Notes: a model not told the origin generated them from the sequence alone. A stretch of DNA of 64,000 nt from Bacteroidia bacterium (GCA_016787895.1 JAEUTN010000016.1:46733-110732), one strand, 5' to 3'; positions 16,336 to 26,261 are shown, numbered from the stretch's first letter. Made by a program: numbers and translations.

Positions 16336-18828
16336 ATGGAAAAAACAAGCTTTGAATTTAATGAACATCAAACACTTGAGAAACTAAGGCACTATTTGCC
16401 TTCCCAGGCTCCATTAAAGGATTTTATTCACCACAATACATTACATGCCTTTCAGCATGAGAATTTTAACAAAGCACTGAACGAGGCCTCTGCCCTATTT
16501 GGTTACAGGGTCAGTTTATCCCTTCACGAATACAGGCAACTGTTTCAGAAGGGCAAAATCAGCGAAGCCATACTCGATCGCCTGCTCCACGAAAAGAAAG
16601 GCGAAAAAGCCCGGGAGTGGAAACGTAAACTTATACAAGGCAATTTCACTTCGCATCACAAAACAAGAATAGGAGAATTGCGAAAGAACTGGAAAACCCT
16701 TTACAATTACGATCTTGAACTGGATGTACAACCCTTGTTGTTCCGTTTGCTCTGCAGTTTTCTCGACCAGGGCATCTCCATTTGGAATTACCCTGTACCA
16801 CATAAAAGCTTTCTGGATTCGGTAAGGGAATTGCAGAAAAATTCCTTTGGCGGATTGTTCAGCAGCAAACGCGTTGTACACCTCTTACTCGATAAAAACA
16901 CCAGCATCGAACAACTGCTTCACCTTTTGGTGGGGGATGTTTCACTTTTTGAGTATTATTTGTTCGACCAGCAGTTCTCCCACCAGGGTTGGTCGGGTAT
17001 GGCTGCTGTACTCGAAAAACAGCCTGATACCCTGCTCGACAAACGAAAAATTCAACTGAAAGAATTTATTCTTATAGAGTTGTTACTTGAAATTGAGGCC
17101 CTTGATAAAAAGTTTAACCAAAACTGGGCTCCTCTGGCCAGCCGCCTTCCCGTGTATCCCAAACCTCTCTTTTCAAAAGTGGAAATGAGTGAGTTTATGG
17201 AACTGCATTTGCTTTGGCAGGAAGCCTTTGAATGGTCGTATTACGATGAGGTGCTGGCCGGTTTGCATTCAGAAGCAAAAAAAACAAACCTGAAAACAAA
17301 AACCAGTTTCCAGGCTTTGTTTTGTATCGACGACAGAGAATGTTCGTTAAGGCGCTACATTGAGCGGTTTGACCCGGAGTGTGAAACCTTTGGAACACCC
17401 GGTTTTTTTGGTGTGGAATTCTACTATCAGCCCGAACATGGAAAATTTTACACCAAACTCTGCCCCGCTCCGGTAAATCCTAAGTTTCTGATTAAGGAGG
17501 TAGAACGCAAAAACAAAAGAAAACGCGATGCCCATTTCACGAAACACAGCCATAACCTGTTTACCGGTTGGCTCATCACGCAAACCCTTGGTTTTTGGTC
17601 GGCTTTTAAATTGTTTCTGAACGTGTTCAGGCCTTCCATCAGCCCCGCCAGCACTTCTTCGTTCAGACACATGGACAAGTTTGCCAACCTTACCTACCAA
17701 AACTACAATCCTGAATTCAGTCAGGATGGATTACAAATCGGTTTTAACCTCGAAGAAATGACGACCCGTGTCGAAAATTTACTCAGAAGCATTGGACTTG
17801 TAGATAATTTTGCAAAGATTATTTATGTTGTCGGGCATGGTGCAAGCAGCGCAAACAACACCCACTATGCCGGATATGATTGCGGTGCCTGTTCAGGTCG
17901 TCCCGGCTCGGTGAACGCACGCGTCATTTGCCACATGGCCAACCACCCCAAGGTGCGGTTAAAACTGGAAGAAAGAGGTATACTGATTCCAAAGGACACG
18001 CATTTTTTTGGTGCCTTGCACGATACAACCCGCGATGAGATTGAATTTTTTGATGAGGCCAGTTTGCCATGGTTAAGTATAGATGAGCATTTAAAACACC
18101 AGTTCACCTTTAAAAAGGCCCTGGCGCACAACGCAAGAGAAAGAGCCAGACGTTTTGAGAGTGTAAATCCAAAATGGTCGCTTCGTCGCATCAACAGCAA
18201 AATTCAATTGCGATCGGTTTCTTTGTTTGAACCCCGTCCTGAACTCAATCACGCCACCAACAGCCTGTGCATTGTGGGCAGAAGAAGTTTAACCCAACAT
18301 CTCTTTCTCGACCGCAGGGCTTTTTTAAACTCGCACGACTATAAACTTGATCCCGATGGAAAACACCTGTTGAACATTCTGAAAGCAGTGGCCCCGGTAT
18401 GCGGGGGCATTAATCTGGAATATTATTTTTCGAGGGTGGACAATCAGAAACTGGGCGCAGGTTCAAAATTGCCGCATAACGTGATGGGTTTGATAGGTGT
18501 GGCGAATGGCATAGACGGTGATCTTAGAACCGGCTTGCCTTTGCAAATGATTGAATTACATGATCCCATTCGATTGCTGGTTGCTGTTGAACATTATCCT
18601 GAAATTGTACTCGACGTGATTCAAAGAGACCCGGCTACGTATGAATGGTTTAAGAATGCCTGGATCCATCTGGCCGTGATTCATCCCGGCAGCGGAGAAA
18701 TTCTGGTATTTAATAATGAACAGTTTGTGCCTTACCGGCCTTTGACCTCTCAGTTGCCCGAAAGCAGAGACCTTAAAGATCTTGTTTCCTCCAGCCGTGA
18801 AAATTTACATGTACATCATTTGAACTAA
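16336..18828 (+). CDS. dabA: DabA-type inorganic carbon transporter subunit (DUF2309)
   Basis: Cytoplasmic/membrane-attached subunit of the DAB (DABs accumulate bicarbonate) two-gene complex, related to beta-carbonic anhydrases, that couples CO2 hydration to an ion gradient through its membrane partner. 830 residues. The zinc and catalytic residues described for DabA have clear counterparts: C330 and D332 in FCIDDRECSLRRYIE, H501 in VVGHGASSANNTHYAG, and C516 in YDCGACSGRPG; the spacing between pairs (171 and 15) is near that in the characterised Halothiobacillus protein (as I recall, C351/D353/H524/C539). KDFIHHNTLHAFQH near residue 35 is the family N-terminal block. dabB follows after 2 bases. 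Confidence 0.93.
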   Translation: MEKTSFEFNEHQTLEKLRHYLPSQAPLKDFIHHNTLHAFQHENFNKALNEASALFGYRVSLSLHEYRQLFQKGKISEAILDRLLHEKKGEKAREWKRKLIQGNFTSHHKTRIGELRKNWKTLYNYDLELDVQPLLFRLLCSFLDQGISIWNYPVPHKSFLDSVRELQKNSFGGLFSSKRVVHLLLDKNTSIEQLLHLLVGDVSLFEYYLFDQQFSHQGWSGMAAVLEKQPDTLLDKRKIQLKEFILIELLLEIEALDKKFNQNWAPLASRLPVYPKPLFSKVEMSEFMELHLLWQEAFEWSYYDEVLAGLHSEAKKTNLKTKTSFQALFCIDDRECSLRRYIERFDPECETFGTPGFFGVEFYYQPEHGKFYTKLCPAPVNPKFLIKEVERKNKRKRDAHFTKHSHNLFTGWLITQTLGFWSAFKLFLNVFRPSISPASTSSFRHMDKFANLTYQNYNPEFSQDGLQIGFNLEEMTTRVENLLRSIGLVDNFAKIIYVVGHGASSANNTHYAGYDCGACSGRPGSVNARVICHMANHPKVRLKLEERGILIPKDTHFFGALHDTTRDEIEFFDEASLPWLSIDEHLKHQFTFKKALAHNARERARRFESVNPKWSLRRINSKIQLRSVSLFEPRPELNHATNSLCIVGRRSLTQHLFLDRRAFLNSHDYKLDPDGKHLLNILKAVAPVCGGINLEYYFSRVDNQKLGAGSKLPHNVMGLIGVANGIDGDLRTGLPLQMIELHDPIRLLVAVEHYPEIVLDVIQRDPATYEWFKNAWIHLAVIHPGSGEILVFNNEQFVPYRPLTSQLPESRDLKDLVSSSRENLHVHHLN

Positions 18829-18830
18829 TT

Positions 18831-20699
18831 ATGGAAACGATAATTCCCTTCTTTATACTTCTGCCCCTTTTAGGATTTCTGATCAGCGCGGTACTTCCAC
18901 ACCAAAAAGAAAAGCTGCTTTCAGGATTTGCGTTTGCCTGTATTGGTCTTCAACTGCTGGGTTTAATGGCGTTTATCCCCAACTGGGTTCTGCAAGACCA
19001 TCAATTTCTAAGCTACCCCGACATATTGGTGTATAATACGGCCGATTACTCTTTCTTTTTGAGTTTTACCTTCGATAAAGTTACCGCTATCTACAGCATT
19101 ACAGGAGCTTTTCTGGCATTTCTGGTAAGCACTTACAGCCGCGTTTATCTTCACCGGGAAAAAGGTTACAAACGATTTTTTGTAAGCCTTCTGTTCTTTT
19201 TCCTGGGATATAACATCGCCGTGTTCTCCGGTAATTTTGAAACCCTTTTTATGGGCTGGGAGATTTTAGGTATTTCATCCTTTCTTCTGATAGCGTTTTA
19301 CCGGCATCGCTACCTGCCCGTTAAAAACGCTCTGAAAGTGTTTACTGTTTACAGGATTGGGGATGTTGGTTTGTTGCTGGCTATGTGGATGAGTCATCAT
19401 TTGTTTCACCATAATATTCGTTTCTCTGAACTGGCCAACGATGCCTTGGTGGTTAGTCATCTTCAAAGCCACAGCTTAACCGGTATTTTTATCTCTGCCG
19501 CCATACTCATTACCGCCGCTACCAAATCGGCCCAACTGCCTTTTTCTTCCTGGCTGCCCAGGGCCATGGAAGGCCCTACACCTTCCAGCGCTATTTTTTA
19601 TGGTTCCTTATCCGTGCATCTTGGGGCCTTTCTCCTGCTCCGTACCTTTCCGTTCTGGGAACATCAGATGAGCGTTCGGATAGCCATTATCGCGCTGGGT
19701 TTAAGCACCAGTTTCGTAAGTGCCATGATTGCCAGGGTGCAATCCTCCATAAAAAGCCAGATCGCCTATGCCTCTTCTGCGCAAATCGGATTGATTTTTG
19801 TTGAGATTGCAATGGGTTTTGATGTGCTGGCCCTGATCCATTTTGCAGGGAACGCGTTTCTCAGAACCTATCAGTTGCTGGTATCCCCTTCTGTAGTGAG
19901 TTACCTGATACGCGAACAGTTCTACACATTTAAGAAAAGACCCGATACCCTTGAAGATTCCCTGCCGAAAAAAATTGCCAATACCTTTTATTTACTTAGC
20001 CTGAAAGAATGGAACCTGGATGCCGTAGTGGCCAAACTTTTCTGGAATCCGTTAAAGTCTGTAGGTAAAAAAATTCCGATTCATAAAAACAGAACTTTTC
20101 TGTTTGTTCTGATTCCTTCATTTCTGGCAGGCATTTTCTTATTTATGAAGGAAGAACTATTGCCTCCTTATATTTTTCACAAATTGCCCTTGGTTTTTAG
20201 TGGAATAGCTTTAACACTTGTGCTCCGTTCCTTTGTTGAACGTAAAGATGTTTTCCTGAGCTGGTCGCTGATTATAGCCAATCATTTTTTGATTGCCCTG
20301 GCCTTGTCATTCAACGAACACTATAACATGCGTGAAAACATGATTTATTTATCGGGCATTTCACTGGCCGGTGCATTCGGTTACCTTTTGCTTTATTTGC
20401 TTAAAAAGAAGGAGTCCAACTTTGACCTGGCGCAATTTCAGGGTCACGCCTATGAACATCCCCGTTTGGCATTGCTGTTTTTACTGTCTGCTTTGGGATT
20501 ATCAGGATTTCCCATTAGTCCAACATTTATCGGTGAGGATTTAATTTTCAGTCATATTCACCAGGATCAACTGCTTTTGGCCTTTTTTGTAGCCATGAGT
20601 TTTATTTTGAATGGCCTCTCACTAATACGAATTTATGCGCGCTTGTGCCTTGGACCGCACCAAAAAGCGTATCACGAAATTCCATATAAATCTTCTTAA
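18831..20699 (+). CDS. dabB: DabB-type proton-conducting membrane subunit (NuoL/MrpA-like)
   Basis: Membrane partner of DabA, from the complex I/antiporter-like superfamily. 622 residues with about 14 predicted helices. The conserved core is FMGWEILGISSFLLIAFYR and SWLPRAMEGPTPSSAIFYGS, the latter a variant of the NuoL motif WLPxAMEGPTPVSALLHA. It lacks the long lateral helix of NuoL, as expected for DabB. The ATG stands 2 bases behind dabA and the next small gene begins 2 bases after the stop, so the three are translationally close. The lone NuoL-like gene beside DUF2309, without other nuo or mrp genes, argues for DabB rather than respiratory complex I. Confidence 0.92.
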   Translation: METIIPFFILLPLLGFLISAVLPHQKEKLLSGFAFACIGLQLLGLMAFIPNWVLQDHQFLSYPDILVYNTADYSFFLSFTFDKVTAIYSITGAFLAFLVSTYSRVYLHREKGYKRFFVSLLFFFLGYNIAVFSGNFETLFMGWEILGISSFLLIAFYRHRYLPVKNALKVFTVYRIGDVGLLLAMWMSHHLFHHNIRFSELANDALVVSHLQSHSLTGIFISAAILITAATKSAQLPFSSWLPRAMEGPTPSSAIFYGSLSVHLGAFLLLRTFPFWEHQMSVRIAIIALGLSTSFVSAMIARVQSSIKSQIAYASSAQIGLIFVEIAMGFDVLALIHFAGNAFLRTYQLLVSPSVVSYLIREQFYTFKKRPDTLEDSLPKKIANTFYLLSLKEWNLDAVVAKLFWNPLKSVGKKIPIHKNRTFLFVLIPSFLAGIFLFMKEELLPPYIFHKLPLVFSGIALTLVLRSFVERKDVFLSWSLIIANHFLIALALSFNEHYNMRENMIYLSGISLAGAFGYLLLYLLKKKESNFDLAQFQGHAYEHPRLALLFLLSALGLSGFPISPTFIGEDLIFSHIHQDQLLLAFFVAMSFILNGLSLIRIYARLCLGPHQKAYHEIPYKSS

Positions 20700-20701
20700 G
20701 T

Positions 20702-21055
20702 ATGGCAAGTAAAAAAACACCTTTCCGTTTCTGCAGTTGTTTGTTCAGCTGGCTCACGGTGCTGGCGTTTATTGGATTGGCGTTCCGGTCGGGAGATAGT
20801 GGCTTTTCGAACAAAACCCTGCCGGTATTCAAACATAAACAGGAAAAAACAGTCGACGCCCTGTGTTTTGAACCTCAAGAAGAAGACCATGAGCTGAAGG
20901 TAGAACTTCCCGTATTCGGAGCTCAAGGCCTTGAGATAAATCAGACACGCTTGTCTGTATCAAAACTGAGCCCGCATAGCTTAAAACGACTAACAGGTGA
21001 ACTTAAAACAAAACAACCACCCCATTATATTTACTACCGTTCGCTGATAATTTAG
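20702..21055 (+). CDS. Small membrane-anchored protein between dabB and SulP (unrecognised)
   Basis: 117 residues from ATG 20702, two bases behind dabB. One hydrophobic stretch at about 12-28 (CLFSWLTVLAFIGLAF), an acidic segment (FEPQEEDHELKVE), then a basic tail ending PPHYIYYRSLII. The length and plan (N-terminal helix, acidic middle, aromatic/basic C-terminus) match the proteins at 15895 and 24348, though direct identity is low by eye. Each of the three sits upstream of a carbon-transport gene. Could be a transporter accessory subunit; no known family recognised. Confidence 0.7.
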   Translation: MASKKTPFRFCSCLFSWLTVLAFIGLAFRSGDSGFSNKTLPVFKHKQEKTVDALCFEPQEEDHELKVELPVFGAQGLEINQTRLSVSKLSPHSLKRLTGELKTKQPPHYIYYRSLII

Positions 21056-21104
21056 AAAAGATCGAATCCTGCTTCAACCATGTTTCATCTTAAATCTAAA
21101 TACT

Positions 21105-22724
21105 ATGTCAACACAAAAAAATAATTTAAAACTTCCTGCCGACGGACTGGCAGGATTCAAACAAAACTTTTCAAAAGACGCCCTTTCCGGTTTTCTGGTT
21201 TTTCTGCTCGCACTTCCTTTGAGTCTTGGTATCGCGAAAGCTTCCGATTTTCCGGCCATTTTTGGTGTGATCACCGCTATCGTTGGCGGTGTTGTGGTGA
21301 GTTTTTTCTCAGGCTCATTGCTAACCATTAAAGGTCCCGCTGCCGGATTGATTGTAATTGCCAGTGGCGCAGTGGCTGCCTTTGGCGGAGGTGAAACAGG
21401 CTGGCACCTGGCCCTGGGGGCAATAGTAGTGGCCGGTTTAATTCAAGTGCTTTTTGGTGTCTTTAAACTGGGCCGCCTGGCTGACTTTTTTCCGCAAGCC
21501 GCTATACACGGCATGCTGGCTGCCATAGGCATCATCATTATCTCCAAACAGGTGCACACCATGCTGGGCATCAACCCTTCACACATCAAAGGCAAAGAAC
21601 CCCTTGAACTTCTGGCCATGATCCCTGAGAGTATCATGCATGAAAACGCCCACCTGGCTGAAATAGGCTTTGCCTGTTTGGGATTAATGGCTTTGTTCAG
21701 CATCATCAAACACAAAAGAATAAAAAAGATTCCCGCACCCCTGGTGGTATTGCTGGTAGCCATTCCATTGGGGCAGATCTTACACGTAAAAACCGAAGGA
21801 GCCATATCCAATTTTGCACTGGTGAAAGTTGGAAACATTTCCGACAACTTTCAGAGCGGGATTTTTAATGTGGATTTTTCAGGACTCTTTTCACAAACCG
21901 GCATGTTCATCGAATACGTTATCCTGTTTGCATTGATTGGAAGTTTAGAATCTCTTCTTACCGCAAAAGCCATCGACACTTTAGACCCTTATAAACGTAA
22001 ATCGAATTTTAATAAGGATTTGATAGCAGTAGGTATAGGTAACACGTTAACGGGTTTGCTTGGAGGTTTACCCATGATCAGCGAGGTGGCCAGAAGTTCG
22101 GCCAATGTGGCCAATGGCGCACGAACCCGTTGGGCTAATTTTTTCCATGGCTTGTTTTTACTAGTGGCTGTATTTTTTGCCGTTCAGTTGATTGAAATGA
22201 TTCCGAATGCGGCATTGGCGGCCATGCTGATTTTTGTCGGTTACCGTTTGGCCCATCCGAGGGAATTTGCCCACGTGTGGCAAATCGGAAAAGGACAATT
22301 TATCATCTACGTCAGCACCATTATTGTTACACTGGCCACCGACCTTTTGATTGGCGTGGGAACCGGAATTGTTCTGGAAATCATCATCAATCTGATTTTG
22401 GGCGCACCTTTAAAAGATTTTTTCAAAGCCAATTTTAATCTTCACAAAACCGGTGAGGATGGTTATGTTCTGAACGTTGAATCGGCGCTTATGTTCACCA
22501 ATATTCTTTCGTTCAAAAAACTCTTCTTACAGGTGCCAAGTGGTAAAAACGTAATCATCAACATGAGCGGCGCTACCCTTGTTGACCATACAGCCTTGTT
22601 AACCCTTAACAGCATTGTTGATGATTACAATGAACAAGGCGGAAAAATATGGGTGAGGGGATTCGATAACCATAAAACGCTAGGGTACGCATCAACTTCG
22701 GTAAAAAAACTAAATCTCGAATAG
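21105..22724 (+). CDS. SulP family anion transporter, likely bicarbonate
   Basis: 539 residues: SulP transport domain of about 12-14 helices (about 25-415) with the early motif FLVFLLALPLSLGIAKASD and the second inverted-repeat motif, followed by a C-terminal STAS domain (about 435-535, INMSGATLVDHTALLTLN). SulP proteins carry sulfate, bicarbonate or other anions; BicA of cyanobacteria is a sodium-dependent bicarbonate SulP. The placement directly after dabAB and before a second SulP with carbonic anhydrase favours bicarbonate (inference from context). It is 49 bases behind the small protein and is probably the last gene of the dab operon. Confidence 0.9.
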   Translation: MSTQKNNLKLPADGLAGFKQNFSKDALSGFLVFLLALPLSLGIAKASDFPAIFGVITAIVGGVVVSFFSGSLLTIKGPAAGLIVIASGAVAAFGGGETGWHLALGAIVVAGLIQVLFGVFKLGRLADFFPQAAIHGMLAAIGIIIISKQVHTMLGINPSHIKGKEPLELLAMIPESIMHENAHLAEIGFACLGLMALFSIIKHKRIKKIPAPLVVLLVAIPLGQILHVKTEGAISNFALVKVGNISDNFQSGIFNVDFSGLFSQTGMFIEYVILFALIGSLESLLTAKAIDTLDPYKRKSNFNKDLIAVGIGNTLTGLLGGLPMISEVARSSANVANGARTRWANFFHGLFLLVAVFFAVQLIEMIPNAALAAMLIFVGYRLAHPREFAHVWQIGKGQFIIYVSTIIVTLATDLLIGVGTGIVLEIIINLILGAPLKDFFKANFNLHKTGEDGYVLNVESALMFTNILSFKKLFLQVPSGKNVIINMSGATLVDHTALLTLNSIVDDYNEQGGKIWVRGFDNHKTLGYASTSVKKLNLE

Positions 22725-22831
22725 ATCAAAGGTATTGCTAAACTGTGAGCTGATCATTCGTGGTTTATGGTTTATCACATTTGGTTGGTTTCACGGTTTA
22801 GCAAACAAATTTCTTAATTTTATCATCTACC

Positions 22832-24262
22832 ATGAAAAATTCACTCATTATAACATGGCTGTTATTTGTTATTATGAGCTCCAAAGCTCAGCAAATCGAC
22901 AGTATCGCCCGTACAATAAACAAAACACCAACAGAAAAGTCAGCACTTAAGTTTAACTTAAATGCCGATGGCTCTCACTATTTTCAGGCTACCTTTTTAA
23001 ATCAGGTTTGGCTGCGCTATAACCAATCAAACGAAGGCACAACGGTTTTTTCAAAACCCGCGCCGGAAACTTTCGACATAGGTTTAAGAAGAACACGTAT
23101 ACAGCTTTTTGGTCAGATTACTGACCGTACGTTTATTTATTTCCAATTTGGGATGAATAATTATAACAATACCGCCGGGTATAACACCAGTTCCTCCGGC
23201 AATAGAAAAATAGCGGCGTTTTTCCATGATGCCATTTGCGAATACAAGGTCACAAAGGGCAATCAACTCAAGCTGGGCGCAGGTTTAACTGTATTAAACG
23301 GACTTTCCAGATTTTCTCAACCTTCTGTTGGAACGATTATGACTATGGACGTTCCGGTGTTTCTGCAATACTCGGTTGATCAAATCGATCAGTTCGACCG
23401 TCGTTTAGCAGTGTATGCCAGAGGTTTGCTGGGTAAGCTCGACTACCGGATTTATGTTTCTGATCCCTTTCCGGTAAATTCCAATGGATCTGCGCCTCCC
23501 GCTCTGGGAAAAAATGCCAATTTTGTAAACCCTGCCGCTTTGAGCAACGGAGAGGGTCCTGGAATTAGTAAACAATTTGGCGGTTATTTTGCATATAACT
23601 TTTTTGACACGGAACCACATACCACACCATACATGACCGGTACTTATCTGGGAACTAAAAAAGTATGGAACATTGGTTTGGGTGGGGTTTATCAAAAAAA
23701 CGCCACATGGAATCTAACAGCCAACGACCTTGGTGTTTACAGCGATACCTCATACAACAATATGCTGCACCTTGGCATAGAAAGTTTTATTGACATACCG
23801 GTCTGCAAGGAAAAAGGAACGGCTCTGAATGCTTTTGTTGGTTATTACTTAACCGACTATGGCCACAATTATCTGCGTTACAATGGCATCATGAATCCCG
23901 CTACAGGATCCACTTCAGGAAACATGGTACAGCCTTCAGCCTATGGAAACGCGTTTCCAATGTTCGGAAGCGGACAAGTGGCATACGCTCAGTTTGGTTA
24001 TCTTTTACCAAAAAAAGTATTAGGCGAAGGTCACGGACAATTGATGCCCTATGCCAGCGCTCAATTCGGTAACTTTAATGCACTACAGTCACAAAGCATG
24101 CTGATTTACAATCTGGGATTAAACTGGCTGATCAAAGGCCACCAATCTAAACTATCACTTGATTATCAAAACCGGCCAACCTATTTTGTTGATCCTTCGA
24201 ATACGGTTAAACAAGGTTCGCGCAAAAGTTGTGTGGTTCTGCAATACCAGATTTATATCTAA
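22832..24262 (+). CDS. Outer-membrane porin, OprP/OprO-like
   Basis: 476 residues with signal peptide (MKNSLIITWLLFVIMSSKAQ). The mature part has alternating beta-strand pattern; FDIGLRRTRIQLFGQITDRTF is the typical first hairpins of the phosphate-selective porin O/P family, and the C-terminus ends in an aromatic-rich strand (SCVVLQYQIYI). Such 16-stranded trimeric barrels favour anions. Its place between the two SulP genes suggests it lets bicarbonate or other anions across the outer membrane (inference). The gap of 107 bases to the preceding gene allows a separate promoter, but I saw no exact -7 box. Confidence 0.85.
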   Translation: MKNSLIITWLLFVIMSSKAQQIDSIARTINKTPTEKSALKFNLNADGSHYFQATFLNQVWLRYNQSNEGTTVFSKPAPETFDIGLRRTRIQLFGQITDRTFIYFQFGMNNYNNTAGYNTSSSGNRKIAAFFHDAICEYKVTKGNQLKLGAGLTVLNGLSRFSQPSVGTIMTMDVPVFLQYSVDQIDQFDRRLAVYARGLLGKLDYRIYVSDPFPVNSNGSAPPALGKNANFVNPAALSNGEGPGISKQFGGYFAYNFFDTEPHTTPYMTGTYLGTKKVWNIGLGGVYQKNATWNLTANDLGVYSDTSYNNMLHLGIESFIDIPVCKEKGTALNAFVGYYLTDYGHNYLRYNGIMNPATGSTSGNMVQPSAYGNAFPMFGSGQVAYAQFGYLLPKKVLGEGHGQLMPYASAQFGNFNALQSQSMLIYNLGLNWLIKGHQSKLSLDYQNRPTYFVDPSNTVKQGSRKSCVVLQYQIYI

Positions 24263-24312
24263 ACAGAACACGCGCGGCAATAGTCAAAATTGGTTAAATG
24301 CAATTATGAATT

Positions 24313-24341
24313 TTGAGTTGCGGTCAATTTACATAACTTTG
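24313..24341 (+). promoter_or_regulatory. Promoter of the SulP2-carbonic anhydrase unit
   Basis: TTG (24313-24315), 18 bases, TAACTTTG (24334-24341), an exact consensus match. It lies within the open frame that would otherwise start at ATG 24306 and therefore points to the GTG at 24348 as the real start of the next gene. Confidence 0.65.
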
Positions 24342-24347
24342 CCGTGC

Positions 24348-24662
24348 GTGTTTACCGGTTTACGATACTTTTTTGTAACCATTTTCCTTGCCGGGATGGT
24401 GTTTACAGTGCTTAATTACATCCCTATTCTGGAGGAAGAAACTTCCGGTCATATTGTTGAATTGTGCAAAAAAGCACCACAAAAAGATGGTTCTGACTCC
24501 ACAAATGATTGCGATGGGGATGATACTACAGAATCTGAACTGAACGAGTATAGCCCTTTTTCGTTTTCTAACCTTTCTTCTTCCGGGCAAAAAATTGCCA
24601 ACAAAGACGGCATCTATCGACTTCATTATTACAATTCTATCACACCTCCACCAAAACTTTAA
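24348..24662 (+). CDS. Small membrane-anchored protein before SulP2 (unrecognised)
   Basis: About 104 residues if started at GTG 24348, six bases after an exact -7 box; an in-frame ATG at 24306 would give 118 residues but lies upstream of the promoter. One N-terminal helix (YFFVTIFLAGMVFTVLNYI), then a strongly acidic segment (CDGDDTTESELNEY) and a tail with GIYRLHYYNSITPPPKL. Same plan as the small proteins at 15895 and 20702. It lies 51 bases before SulP2. Unknown family; suspected accessory or sensor of the carbon uptake genes. Confidence 0.62.
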   Translation: MFTGLRYFFVTIFLAGMVFTVLNYIPILEEETSGHIVELCKKAPQKDGSDSTNDCDGDDTTESELNEYSPFSFSNLSSSGQKIANKDGIYRLHYYNSITPPPKL

Positions 24663-24713
24663 GGTTTTAACGAAACCTGATTTTTTGTGTAATCTTTTGT
24701 GTGATTGAATTGA

Positions 24714-26261
24714 ATGAAATTTAAAACCCTTGTTCCTGATTTAAAAGCCGGCCTTGTTGTTTTCCTGGTCGCATTGCCTCTTTGCCTTGGCATCGCCCTG
24801 GCACAAAACGTCCCCTTGTTTTCCGGCATCATTGCAGGTATTGTTGGTGGAATTGTAGTTGCAGCCATCAGCGGTTCCCGCCTTTCCGTGAGCGGTCCCG
24901 CAGCCGGACTCACCAGCATCGTGCTTAGTTCTTTGATGACCCTGGGCTCTTTCGAAACATTTTTGCTGGCTTTATGTATTGCCGGACTAATTCAAATTGC
25001 ACTCGGCATTTTAAAAGCAGGTATTGTAGGGTATTATTTTCCTACGGCCGTTATCAAAGGCATGCTGGCCGCAATAGGTATTATTTTAATTTTAAAACAA
25101 ATCCCCCACCTGTTTGGATACGATAAAGACACTGAGGGCGACGAGACCTTTGTTCAAACCGACGGAGAGAACAGTTTTACCGAACTGGCTCAAATGCTGC
25201 AAGACATCAGTCCCGGCGCTTCCATTACAGGAATGGTATGTTTGGCCTTGATGTTTTTATGGCAGAGCCCGGGGTTTAAACGAAATAAAATTACCGGACA
25301 ACTACCCGGAGCCTTGCTGGTGGTGATTGTTGGAATCGTGCTGAATGTAACCTTAACAGGGGTCAATCCGGGCTGGGCCATACAAACCGAACATCTGGTG
25401 AATTTGCCCGACTTTTCATCGGTTTCCGACTTTTTTGCTTCGTTTACCCATCCCAATTTCGCGGCCCTTAACAATCCAAAAGTGTATGAAATAGCATTCA
25501 TCATTGCCATTGTGGCTAGTCTCGAAACTTTATTATCCATAGAGGCGGTAGATAAAATCGACCCTGACAATCAAATCTCACCTACCAACAGGGAACTGGT
25601 AGCACAAGGTACCGGAAATTTGATTTGCGGTTTAATCGGCGGCATACCCATTACTTCCGTGATTGTAAGAAGTTCGGTGAACGTAAGCGCCGGAGCAAAA
25701 ACCCAAAGGTCATCCATTGTACACGGTTTGTTGTTTTTTGTGGCCATATTCCTGATTCCGGGATTACTTGAAATGATTCCGCTTTCGGCCCTGGCTGCTA
25801 TCCTCATCGTAACCGGTGCCAACCTGGCCAAACCGGCCTTGTTCAAAAACACCTTTAAACAAGGGCTCGATCAGTTTTTACCATTTTTACTGACCATTGT
25901 TGTGATGTTGCTCACCGATTTGCTTAAAGGGGTTTCGGCCGGTATTGTAATTTCGGTATTTTTTATTCTGAAACAGAATTACAAATCCCCATTTAAATTG
26001 ATCAAAGAAGACATCAACGGGCAAACCAACGTGTTTATGAAATTGTCGCAAAACGTCACCTTTATTAATAAGGGCAAGTTTATTGACGTATTTAAAAACG
26101 TTCCGCAAAACGCGGTGGTGTATATCGACGGAGGCCGAAGTGTGTTTATTGACAAAGACGTGCTGGAAATCATCAGCTCCTTTAAAAAATCAGCCCATCT
26201 GAAAAATATTAAAGTTCATTTGGAAGAAATTCCTGAAGTAGACATTTACGATAGTCATTAA
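24714..26261 (+). CDS. Second SulP family anion transporter, likely bicarbonate
   Basis: 515 residues with the SulP transmembrane domain (about 5-420; early motif VFLVALPLCLGIALAQNVP) and a shorter C-terminal STAS-like domain (about 435-510, YIDGGRSVFIDKDVLEI). It is paralogous to the transporter at 21105 and unusually acidic in one loop (YDKDTEGDETFVQTDGE near 135-150). The stop codon TAA overlaps the first base of the carbonic anhydrase ATG, so the two are translationally coupled. SulP-carbonic anhydrase pairs are a known gene arrangement in bacteria and support bicarbonate as cargo. Confidence 0.92.
   Translation: MKFKTLVPDLKAGLVVFLVALPLCLGIALAQNVPLFSGIIAGIVGGIVVAAISGSRLSVSGPAAGLTSIVLSSLMTLGSFETFLLALCIAGLIQIALGILKAGIVGYYFPTAVIKGMLAAIGIILILKQIPHLFGYDKDTEGDETFVQTDGENSFTELAQMLQDISPGASITGMVCLALMFLWQSPGFKRNKITGQLPGALLVVIVGIVLNVTLTGVNPGWAIQTEHLVNLPDFSSVSDFFASFTHPNFAALNNPKVYEIAFIIAIVASLETLLSIEAVDKIDPDNQISPTNRELVAQGTGNLICGLIGGIPITSVIVRSSVNVSAGAKTQRSSIVHGLLFFVAIFLIPGLLEMIPLSALAAILIVTGANLAKPALFKNTFKQGLDQFLPFLLTIVVMLLTDLLKGVSAGIVISVFFILKQNYKSPFKLIKEDINGQTNVFMKLSQNVTFINKGKFIDVFKNVPQNAVVYIDGGRSVFIDKDVLEIISSFKKSAHLKNIKVHLEEIPEVDIYDSH

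Noticed and set aside
18831..20699. Complex I NuoL or Mrp antiporter subunit
   Set aside because: There are no other nuo or mrp genes nearby, and the immediate partner is DUF2309, which defines the DAB pair.
21105..26261. Sulfate permeases for both SulP genes
   Set aside because: No sulfate assimilation gene is present; dabAB and carbonic anhydrase in the same run favour bicarbonate, though transport specificity cannot be read from the sequence.
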